From Patella vulgata (Eukaryota > Mollusca > Gastropoda > Patellidae): a DNA stretch of 64,000 nt. The stretch spans positions 36,381,501-36,445,500 of the forward strand of contig NC_065886.2 in assembly GCF_932274485.2 (NCBI RefSeq), in the 5' to 3' direction. Below, piece after piece: positions 56,226 through 64,000 of this stretch. The notes below the pieces were generated by a model. It ran no database searches and had not been told where the DNA came from. It saw only the letters and a program-made list of their open reading frames with translations. Position numbers and translations under genes: made by a program. Positions within the stretch are counted from its first letter, which is position 1. Every line of letters begins with the position of its first letter.

Positions 56226-56345
56226 TGTGTGGCTCAGTGGGTGAGGCGCTGGCTTATTAACCAGGTTTTGGTCCCCAATAGCACACAGCAAGGATCTCTC
56301 TCTCCCCCCCCCCCGACTCAATCCCATGTCTGTGGGTGTAGGCTA
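56226..56345 (+). repeat. tRNA-like SINE head fragment
   Basis: GTGTGGCTCAGTGGGTGAGG at 56226 and CGCTGGCTTATTAACCAGGT at 56247 match the SINE-A head. It is followed by a CT/C run and CTGTGGGTGTAGGCTAGGTC-like sequence that is not SINE-A body, so it could be a third SINE type sharing the head. Confidence 0.6.
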
Positions 56346-56589
56346 GGTCGCCACAAACACTCACGAAAGTAATTATAGGGTAGTTATTTCTAATAGAAGT
56401 TTGGGGCAAATTTTGGTATAAATGGAAAGTAGAAACACCCAATTTTACTAGAAAAATACCGGTTTCCGGAAAAACACTCATAAGGCAAGTACTAAGCAAA
56501 AGTGTCAGGGTATCACTAACTGGCAACCTAACGGCTTATTGCCTGTCAGCTTGTTATTTCTTGATCGAATGATTAGGCGATTTTGTGTA

Positions 56590-56914
56590 CATTTAGGGGT
56601 TTAAACGTACAAAAATAAACCCTGCAATTAAATAGTGGAAAAATAGTTGACAGAAGATAATCCAAGAATTCAATTAGGCTTCAATACGTATGGCAAATGA
56701 ACAGTAATTAACGACAAATACATTCTGAAAAATTGGCTCTTACTCAATTAAGTTACGTGACAAACATGGCTTCTAAAAATAGATGTTTTATACGTTGGGG
56801 TATTTACTCCGAATACAATGTTTTGAGAGGGATTTGAAGCAATTAGTTTGAGTATGTTTTTCGTCCAAATATATAATCAAATCGCCCAGTTTGTACGCGG
56901 GTAGGTATCTTTAA
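56590..56914 (-). repeat. Dispersed repeat DR4, copy 2
   Basis: Inverted copy of 31517-31810, with AAGATAATCCAAGAATTCAA at 56656, TTTTGAGAGGGATTTGAAGC at 56820 and edge GGTAGGTATCTTTAA at 56900-56914. Confidence 0.75.
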
Positions 56915-57179
56915 AGGTTCTTGTAAAAGGTTCTTGCATAGAAAATCAATATTTCTCGTAAGTACTGACGTCACTCAATTAATATTACCACATTATTTAC
57001 TTAAACTGTCAAATATTGTATATACCAAAATACTATCATAATATGTTAGCCATTATGAACTCTTTCACCGAAAACTGATTTTAGCTGGTTTATAAAGAGT
57101 AGGTTGTGGGTTTTAAACTAGGAGCATAATATAGCATTTCAACAAGAAGTGAAAAGAGATGGGAGTCAAACCTTTCCAC

Positions 57180-57360
57180 GAAATGAAATGGGGTTTACTC
57201 TCCTACTGTCTGCACCGACGGGACTAATGAAGACGAGTATAAACCTAGGGTTAGGGAAATTTTGCTCGGGTAGCGGCGCTACGCTACGGACTACTCATAT
57301 ATCGAATGTCTGTCAAGGGTTCTTTTATGTTCACACCAATGTTTACACCTCGGTTCAAAC
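57180..57360 (-). repeat. SINE-A 3' half
   Basis: GAAATGAAATGGGGTTTACT at 57180, TAGCGGCGCTACGCTACGGA at 57271, TCTGTCAAGGGTTCTTTTAT at 57309, ending after CACACCAATGTTTACAC. Confidence 0.85.
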
Positions 57361-57860
57361 CTTTCCACACTGAAAGCCTTCGTTCAATAACGTTTTGTAT
57401 AACGTCATGAACTGAAGGCGAGGTCTACTTCCGTTTTATTAATAATGTTATAATAAAACCGCTGTTTAGTCTACCAAAGGTTTCCAATCACCTTATAAAT
57501 TTTAAAACAGCAATGTACTACAAAAAATGACGTTTATGCGTTATCATAGATGCTAAGACAGCTAAACAAATCTGTTTATGCCTGCGCATAATTTCTTTCC
57601 AATAAAAACTCCAGCTAGTAAAAATTTCTACCCATTAACTTTGCGGCATGCTCTTTGTAACGGCCCAAAATAAATCTCGGGATTATTTTTTTTTTATTTT
57701 TTTTTTTAAAGCGTATATTGGCTGTAAGCATGCAACAAAGCACATTTGGAACAAGTATTATGATTGGTCCGCTCTGCATGTCGTTCAATGTGCTCAGATT
57801 CAGATACCTTGATTTACAAAAAATGAAAATAAATCGCGACTATTTATCTATATACTTAAC
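57361..57860. other. Left flank of the Tc1 element, nothing recognised
   Basis: Includes a T-rich run at 57688-57708. AT-rich. Confidence 0.4.
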
Positions 57861-57896
57861 TATACTATTCAAAAAAAGTAGGGGATATTTGATTTT
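57861..57896. repeat. Tc1 left terminal inverted repeat
   Basis: 36 bp, perfect partner at 59360-59395. Binding site for the transposase in this family. Confidence 0.95.
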
Positions 57897-58078
57897 TAAG
57901 TGTTATTAAAGTCACCTAATGAAACTGACGAAGAAACAAATGACAAAATGAAATGAAGTTCACATTCATCGATTTATTCCAAATGATCGTTAGACTAAGT
58001 AAGGCACAGACTGACCATTATAAGGGAAAAATGATACCCGGGGTCAAACAGCAAAGTTACCACAGCATCACAACCAAG

Positions 58079-59098
58079 TCAGTAACGGGTAAATCCTCCT
58101 CTGTTTGCCAAACAAGCATTGATCCGACGTGGCATACTCCTAATGAGACGTCTAAGGTCAATTTGGTCCAGATTGTCCCATTCCTGTTGCAACGCAGCAG
58201 CAAGTTCTTGGACATTGGCAGGACGTTGTTGACGTTGACGTAACCTCTGACCAAGCATGTCCCAGACATGCTCGATGGGGGAGAGGTCGGGACTCAGTGC
58301 TGGCCAAGGTAATGTGGTGATGTTCTGTTGTTGGAGGTAACCTGTAACGATCCTGGCCCTGTGACATCTTGCGTTGTCATCCTGGAAGATGAAACGGCGG
58401 CCATGACGTCGTGCGAACGGCACAACATGGACTGCCAAGATGTTGTCCCGGTAGTACTGGCCTGTAACACGCCCTGCAACAACATGTAAAGCCGTTCTTC
58501 CAGCAACAGTGATGCCTCCCCACACCATAACAGAACCACCCCCAAATCGATCATGTCTGATGACGTTAACGTCTTGGAAGCGCTCGTTTCGACGACGCCA
58601 CACCCTCCTACGTCTGTCCAAAAAATCAACAGTGAACCTTGACTCATCTGAAAACATCACATTGCTCCAGCGTCGATTATCCCAGTGTTGACGATCCCTA
58701 CAACAACGACGTCTTGCCTGAATGTGATGATCTCTCAAACAAGGGATCACGCGAGGACGTCGGGCGCGAAGGTGACCCCTATGCAGTCGATTCCGAATCG
58801 TCTGGCCACTCACTCTCACACCAGTGTCTGTTTGAAGACGAGCGCTGATCTGATTTGCTGTGATGACACGATTTCTCAAGGCCAAGGTACGGATAAATCG
58901 ATCCTGGGCTTGAGTTGTCGCCCTTGGTCGACCTGAGCGTGGTCTGTCCTGTACAGATTGTGTATCACGGTATCTGGACCATAGCCTGCTTATGACAGAC
59001 TGAGAAACATTCATCGTCCGCGCCACAACCGCCTGTGTTGTGCCGATCTGTAGCATGCCAAGGGCACGTAACCTTTCATTTTGGGTAAGCCGACGCAT
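58079..59098 (-). CDS. Tc1-family transposase, 339 aa
   Basis: Cut-and-paste transposase acting in the nucleus on its own terminal repeats. Residues 1-50 form the first paired-type helix-turn-helix (LQIGTTQAVVARTMNVSQSV then ISRLWSRY). RSGRPRAT at 54-61 is the GRPR-like hook, and about 65-115 is the second helix-turn-helix. The catalytic domain follows: D151 in MFSDESRF, D241 in FQDDNARCH and E276 in SPIEHVWD. The 34 residues between D241 and E276 make it DD34E, as in Tc1. VMVWGGI at 191-197 is the glycine-rich box. Length equals the usual 330-350 aa, and all key residues are present with no stop or frameshift. The start is the first ATG after the terminal repeat and leaves a full N-terminal domain. 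Arg-rich and encoded by GC-rich codons, unlike its surroundings. Overlapping frames inside it are shadows. Confidence 0.97.
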   Translation of the reverse strand: MRRLTQNERLRALGMLQIGTTQAVVARTMNVSQSVISRLWSRYRDTQSVQDRPRSGRPRATTQAQDRFIRTLALRNRVITANQISARLQTDTGVRVSGQTIRNRLHRGHLRARRPRVIPCLRDHHIQARRRCCRDRQHWDNRRWSNVMFSDESRFTVDFLDRRRRVWRRRNERFQDVNVIRHDRFGGGSVMVWGGITVAGRTALHVVAGRVTGQYYRDNILAVHVVPFARRHGRRFIFQDDNARCHRARIVTGYLQQQNITTLPWPALSPDLSPIEHVWDMLGQRLRQRQQRPANVQELAAALQQEWDNLDQIDLRRLIRSMPRRINACLANRGGFTRY

Positions 59099-59359
59099 AT
59101 CAAAATTTGTTTTCTGGTCACTAAAACAATTAAACTGATGTTTCCACCCTGGAATTCAATGCCACAATGACTGTAACATTCAAAGTCAGAGTCGTGCAAA
59201 TCTTGGGTTGGACCCCCATGATGATCCCAAGCATCACCTGCATTCCATGCGGTAGCTATTGGTGCGTTTGGGCGTCACATGTAACTGGAAATGTTTCTTC
59301 TGTTAGGTTCTATAGTGACTTTTTTCGTAGTCATTTGCATATTTTAGTATTATGCCCCC

Positions 59360-59395
59360 AAAATCAAATATCCCCTACTTTTTTTGAATAGTATA
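59360..59395. repeat. Tc1 right terminal inverted repeat
   Basis: 36 bp, the reverse of 57861-57896 without a mismatch. The transposase gene reads away from this end. Confidence 0.95.
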
Positions 59396-59571
59396 TAATA
59401 TTATCAATATAAATATTTTGTTTAAAGTTTTGCTTTGGTTTATAAAGCAAAATAGTGTAATCAGCATATGGACTGTTCACCGTGTACAAAATACACGATA
59501 AACAGTGGTATCATGTGTCCTGAAGAGTAAGCTTACCCTGCCTGGCGCCACACCCGCCATAGCTGCATCCA

Positions 59572-59580
59572 AAGAGAGAG

Positions 59581-59614
<34 letters not shown>

Positions 59615-59857
59615 TTGGGGTTTAACAGCCAATCATCACACATTACTGGTCATTTCAAGACTGACATATGGTTCAATTTTTATTTCATTACTTCGCTTGC
59701 GCGTAGGTGTCTTAAGCAGTGAGAGAAAATTTGAGGACTCGGAGAAAATCCCCGAGGTTGGACAGGCGACCATATTGCTCATCATGTACGAGCGGGGAAT
59801 CAAATCCAAGGCACATGACTCAATGACAGAACTCAAAGTCCATAAAGTAGATCGTGG
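59572..59857 (-). repeat. SINE-B, full length, moderately diverged
   Basis: (GA)n/A-rich tail at 59572-59615, GGGGTTTAACAGCCAATCAT at 59617, CTTCGCTTGCGCGTAGGTGT at 59691, GAGAAAATCCCCGAGGTTGG at 59742, head with ATGACTCAATGACAGAACTC at 59815. Confidence 0.9.
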
Positions 59858-60122
59858 AGGTTAATGACACGGGTTGCCATGGCATGACAATTTCCCTTAC
59901 TTTGAGGTCAGGGTGTGGTTATCAGTTTGACATCTATGATAACATCTTTGTTTTTGTTGCCATAAAGTTCAAATTGTTATTCTGATTATTCATTGGATTA
60001 TGACTAGACGTGTCGGATCCAATCATATCTTCTACTCAAATATCAATAAACCACGTTGGAGGAATACATTTATTTTAACTAAATATACAGTTGATTATTG
60101 GACCTATTTTATATACGCTTTG

Positions 60123-60453
60123 AGAGCCGCGGTGGTTCAGTGTTTATGACGTTGACTCACTAACCTAAAGGTCCGGTGTTTGTGCCCGGTATTGGCCGAT
60201 AATGTTCAGCGGGACTTTCCGGCGTGATTCCACTTGTCAGTGGTGCAGGACTGTCAATAGACAACGTCAAGTTGTTCGAATGGGACGAAATACCGAGGAT
60301 TGTGTACACATTGGCGTGCACGTAAAAGAACCTTTGGTCGCAGTACCGCTGTCCGACACAGTTTCCTTTATAGCACACTGTATGACGTATGTATGTCTTC
60401 ATTAGCCGAATCGGAGCAGAACAGTGGGGCGTTAGTCCTCCATTTCATTTATA
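60123..60453 (+). repeat. SINE-A, full length
   Basis: Head GAGCCGCGGTGGTTCAGTGT at 60123, GACGTTGACTCACTAACCTA at 60148, TTGGCCGATAATGTTCAGCG at 60192, TGTCAGTGGTGCAGGACTGT at 60235, ATTGGCGTGCACGTAAAAGA at 60310, TGTCTTCATTAGCCGAATCG at 60393, tail through CTCCATTTCATTTA. The ACGTTAAACC motif has mutated to GCGTTAGTCC. Confidence 0.95.
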
Positions 60454-60584
60454 AACGTTTCTGCTTAGGTTATGTTTATATTAAATATACACGGATATCC
60501 ACTGACTGGCGGAAGTGACTTTGCTCAGATGGCTAGATAACAACAAAAGCAATCCCAACGCTTAGTCGAAATCCTATGAATTAA

Positions 60585-60673
60585 GGCATGGCCCGAGAAG
60601 CGCCGTCCACAAGCAACTCTACGAATTGACTCAATAACGGACCTTAAAAGCATTCGGCCACCCAATACCCCTT
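60585..60673 (-). repeat. SINE-B head fragment
   Basis: GAATTGACTCAATAACGGAC at 60624 and TCGGCCACCCAATACCCC at 60654 match the head on the minus strand. Confidence 0.7.
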
Positions 60674-62422
60674 ATACTATATAACAGTTTTGTTAGTGTA
60701 ATACAGCATGGCGTTGTGAGAAGTGTATCTGTTCCCACAGACACGTCATTCCCACATGTGTATAAGTAAAAACCCGCAACGCCACTAAGAGGAGCCTCTC
60801 AGGAGATCATGAACTAAAAAGAAACATGCAGGTGAAATTCTTCTGATTTCAACTCCACACAAGACTCATAGCTTCTAGTGTGCTGACCAACGGATAAGAA
60901 CCTACCCCCAATAGGTAGTAGGTAGTTGTCTGGGCTACAGGGTCCCACATGCATTCGACAAACTTATCATGGCCTACATAATAGGTATAAGCCATTGTAC
61001 TTTCCTATGGTGTTAATTCGATTGTAAACAATTCTATAATCACGTGATCAAAAGAAAGGGATGAAGCTAATCGTCGACGAGATCAGATCGTCCGATATAA
61101 AATAGACAGAAGGGGATTACAAGGCGAATAACTCCAGACTCTTACTCAAATTAAACTGTCTTTCATCTCGTCAGAATGGTCAGAACCATTTTGTGATAGA
61201 AAGATCTTTTAATTGCCTGGTTATCCTAGCAAACACCCCATCTACATTATCATCACTTACAATCACTTGATGACCGAGAAACTAACGGCTATACGTCGGC
61301 AATTATTCAAATGACGAGTCAATGATGAACACAGGCCGACCACTGCATGCTCGAGGTCCACAACAGTTCATTCTACTGTTTTAATGGCGAGGCTCTTCAC
61401 AACGAAAGTAATTTACTGAGTGAGAAAACAACTACAACTCATTCTCCCCTAGTTTTCAATTATTATAAAATATTGTCTTGGACCAACTCGTTCTGTTTAC
61501 AGTTATAACGGAGTTTATGTTTGCCTAGACATAGTTGCGAATGTCAACCTTTCGTCTGGGTATTTATCTCACGTTTTGTGTCAAGAAATAAATTCGCGAA
61601 GTAACAATTTACTAGTTAAAGTAATAGTCACGATGTCCTACTATACTGTGTAACCTGCGGCTGGGTATTTATGTCTAATGTGCTCGTAAAATATCCCTTG
61701 ACAATTGTTTATGTATTGATCTACCGTAAAAATATAAGTACTTGTATTTTATCTGCTTTAAACTATAAATGCGGTGGTATTACATACAAAGATGTAGCTG
61801 CAATTTTTAGCCGAGATAATTCTTATCTACGGCTGCAATTGATACACTATTCGACTCTTTACGCGAGTAAAATTAGGTTCAGTTATAAAATTTTCAACAC
61901 ATATTAACATAGTTTGCATGGAAATAAATGATTATGTTACAAATAGTGAAGAGTGGAACACAGAAATCTTAATTTCATCATACCGAATAGTTTTTCTGTA
62001 TTTTTGAGTGATATAATATCACGTGATTTTGGTACGCCGGCCATTTTAACTGAACACAAATTTCGCATAGCAGTTGGGTTAAATCAAATCATATAATCAT
62101 GCGGTAAGGTTTCACCTTTATTTCAATGAGAATTGGTTTATTATATTTTAAGCTATGTACAGTACAGTTTGGGGTCAGTCTTATTGGAAATTAAGGGAGT
62201 TATAGGCCAGTAATTTTTTTGTAGTCAAATGACTACAAAACTTGCTCAAAGGAAGACCTTGGGACGGCCCACTACTGTGGCTGGAGTAAGACGTAAGACA
62301 TCAGTAGTGGAACCATTTCTAACAAAGATGGTGTTAACTAAAACGAAGAGAACCTCAAAAATAAGAGTGTTGTACTGGTGTAGGACACAAGTATCCATAA
62401 TGTTAATGGTGGGAACAATGTT
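60674..62422. other. Long stretch with no recognised gene
   Basis: A TATA-like TATAAAATAG at 61097 is followed by only a trivial frame. Plus frames of 78 codons (61671-61907) and 67 codons (62229-62432) are unrecognised. The second is Lys/Arg/Thr-rich (GRPTTVAGVRRKTSVVEPF) and runs into the next tandem repeat. Confidence 0.35.
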
Positions 62423-62610
62423 TGATGCTTGATAGACGTAAACCACGGGGTAATGTTTGATATACGATAACCACGTGGTAATTTTTTGCACCTGATAAAC
62501 TATACCCACGGGTGTAATGTTTGATACTTGATAGACGATACCCACGGGGTAATGTTTGATATCGATAAGCACCTTGTAATACTTGGTACTTGATAGACGA
62601 TAACCGTAGA
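62423..62610. repeat. 38-bp minisatellite, about 5 copies
   Basis: GGTAATGTTTGATACTTGAT plus AGACGATACCCACGG, diverged. A minus frame over it is a repeat artefact. Confidence 0.85.
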
Positions 62611-63247
62611 AAAAGTAGAACAAAAATATATTTTTTAGTTACGTATACTTCACAAATATATAAGAAGTGGTTTCAGGTATTCACAATGCAATATCACTGA
62701 GCAGCATGTCGATGGCTGATTGTAGGAGGTCTATCAATCATTATTTACCACAAACACTCTGGATAGGATTGATTGAGCATGATGATTTCTGGCCTTCAGT
62801 TGCTACCACGACACTAATGTAATATATATAGTGTAAATCAAGTTATTACATTGTAATTGTATAGTATCGTATATACTGTATATAATGTATTTGTCTACCG
62901 TTCAAAATAATACGATTTGTGAAGACAATCAAATGGCTAGGTCAATGTATAGTCAATCATCTAGACCCAGTAATCTCTGCGTGTATATCAACCTCGGTTA
63001 TAAAAAAACACAACATAATATATATTATTGAACTTTAACATGCAATAATTCAATATTCCTTCTTTTTATTGAAACTAAACGTATCATATTGAACACGATA
63101 GAAAGAAAAACAATAACTGAGGGTTTAAACAGCTTAAAGTGGAAGATATAATTTTTATTTAGGGAAATGTTTATACACTACTGTATCTCGATTCCTTGTT
63201 TCCATGTAAATTAGCATTCTAAAATATTGAGAAATTATTGTCTGAAT
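62611..63247. other. No gene or recognised repeat
   Basis: AT-rich. TATATA(C/G)TGTA-type motifs lie near 62865-62890. Confidence 0.4.
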
Positions 63248-63261
63248 GGGGGGGGGGGGGG
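63248..63261. repeat. G run of 14
   Basis: Directly abuts the 5' end of the SINE-A copy. Confidence 0.9.
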
Positions 63262-63630
63262 TCACGTGGCTAAGGGGGTAAGACGCTGTCTTGCTAGCCT
63301 GGAGGTCGGGTGTTCGATCCCTGCTTTTGGCCGAGAAAATTCATCCAGATTTTCCGGCGTGTTCCCCCTTGTCAGTGATGCAGGACGGAGGGCCTGACAA
63401 GAACAGCTGTCTAGTCCTTCGGATGAGACGAAAAACCGAGGTCCCGTGTATACATTGGAATGCATGTAAAAGATCCCTTGACAGTTGGAATTCGATATAA
63501 GAGTAGGCGATATTGCCGCTGCCCGGGCAAAATTTCCCTCATAGCACACTGTATGACGTATGCCCCTCTTCATTAGCCCAGCATAGGAGCAGAACAGTAG
63601 GACGTTAAACCCCATTCCATTTCATTTATA
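63262..63630 (+). repeat. SINE-A reference copy, full length
   Basis: In order: tRNA-like head with A-box region TGGCTAAGGGGGTAAG at 63267 and B box TGTTCGATCCC at 63311; CTTTTGGCCGAGAAAATTCA; CTTGTCAGTGATGCAGGACG at 63368; CTGTCTAGTCCTTCGGATGA; TCCCTTGACAGTTGGAATTC at 63474; CCCGGGCAAAATTTCCCTCA at 63521; CTCTTCATTAGCCCAGCATA at 63567; AGTAGGACGTTAAACCCCAT at 63596; and a CATTTCATTT end. Little diverged from the other copies. Frames on both strands across it are by-products. Confidence 0.95.
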
Positions 63631-63677
63631 AGTTGATTGATTGTTGGGACTAATATCGTTACTAACAGATGTAGTCA

Positions 63678-63925
63678 TGAAACAGGGTTTAATGTCCACT
63701 GTTATGATCTGATTGGGTTAATGAAGACAGCCATACGCTACGGTCTACTCTTATATCGAATTCCAACTTCCAAGGGTTCTGTTACGTGTACGCTAATGTG
63801 TACACGTGACCCCGGTTTTTCGTCCCACCCGAACGATTAGACCACGCCGGAAAACCCCGACGAACTTTCTCAGTCAACACAGGAATCGAACATGGAACCC
63901 CTTACTCACTGAGCCACAGTGGCTC
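63678..63925 (-). repeat. SINE-A, internally deleted, tail to tail with the previous copy
   Basis: GAAACAGGGTTTAATGTCCA at 63678, TGGGTTAATGAAGACAGCCA at 63714, TATCGAATTCCAACTTCCAA at 63753, TTTTTCGTCCCACCCGAACG at 63815, joined after TTAGAC to CACGCCGGAAAACCC (the dimer-like middle is missing), head CTTACTCACTGAGCCACAGT at 63902. Confidence 0.9.
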
Positions 63926-64000
63926 TCTCACAGTCATCACGTGCCTGTCGTCCACGTTTATCCACAAGAGTACTAACAAACTGATTAAGAAGATGGAAAC

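Larger units (their letters stand above)
57861..59395 (-). mobile_element. Tc1-type transposon, apparently intact
   Basis: Both ends carry the same 36-bp inverted repeat, TATACTATTCAAAAAAAGTA then GGGGATATTTGATTTT, at 57861-57896 and, reversed, at 59360-59395, with no mismatch. The ends include the TA target duplication; because both flanks read TATA the exact cut is ambiguous by two bases. One uninterrupted transposase frame lies between, with about 260 bp of 5' and 180 bp of 3' non-coding DNA. Total of about 1.5 kb and perfect ends fit a recent, possibly active insertion. The interior is clearly GC-richer than the host DNA around it, which could reflect arrival from another genome. Confidence 0.97.

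Noticed and set aside
58294-58647. 117-codon minus frame and other frames inside the Tc1 transposase
   Set aside because: Shadows of the 339-aa transposase, which has all family motifs.
61090-61200. Promoter with TATAAAATAG and following ATG
   Set aside because: The ATG opens only a few codons and no exon follows; a TATA-like word is expected by chance in AT-rich DNA.

Overview
This looks like gene-poor, AT-rich nuclear DNA from an invertebrate animal, most likely a mollusc and plausibly a limpet-like gastropod. I infer this from the repeats. There are dozens of tRNA-headed SINE copies, and one family carries the CTCCGGTTTCCTCCCAC-type core known from many molluscan and other invertebrate SINEs. 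There are also foldback and TTAA-flanked MITEs, many short minisatellites, and Tc1 and mariner transposons. No bacterial, organellar or rRNA features are visible. I found no exon of a recognisable host gene, so the window is probably intergenic or deep intronic.

The only long intact coding region is a Tc1-type transposase (58079-59098, minus strand, 339 aa). It sits in a 1.5 kb transposon with perfect 36-bp terminal inverted repeats (57861-59395) and looks recent. A second DNA transposon, a mariner at 49372-50583, is dead: its catalytic core has been deleted and about 360 bp of foreign, partly duplicated DNA interrupts it. A LINE 3' end lies at about 27031-27290. An old, broken, protein-like stretch of unknown family lies at about 1563-2900 (minus strand).

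Two SINE families dominate; the names are mine. SINE-A is about 330-370 bp and ends in (TTTCA)n-like sequence, with more than 35 copies or fragments. SINE-B is about 280-305 bp and ends in (CT)n, with about 13 copies. Two SINE-B copies keep perfect 11-12 bp target-site duplications. The families share an identical 19-bp 3' end, which implies the same LINE partner. That shared end contains a TTAA, and at 36055-36554 a TTAA-specific MITE has inserted exactly there, splitting a SINE-A copy.

Layout. 0-9 kb: SINEs, a foldback MITE family, the fossil coding stretch. 9-26 kb: SINEs, TTAA-MITE relic, minisatellites, a 159-bp and a 147-bp duplication. 26-36 kb: LINE fragment, a palindromic 30-bp array, a 183-bp triplicate. 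36-45 kb: TTAA elements, a strong 131-bp hairpin, a four-part SINE foldback, dispersed repeats. 45-54 kb: SINE-B with target-site duplication, dead mariner, a 1.2 kb 47-bp satellite, a split 34-bp satellite. 54-64 kb: more SINEs, the Tc1 element, and full-length SINE-A copies. All limits are read by eye; repeat ends are usually good to about 10 bases unless stated as exact.
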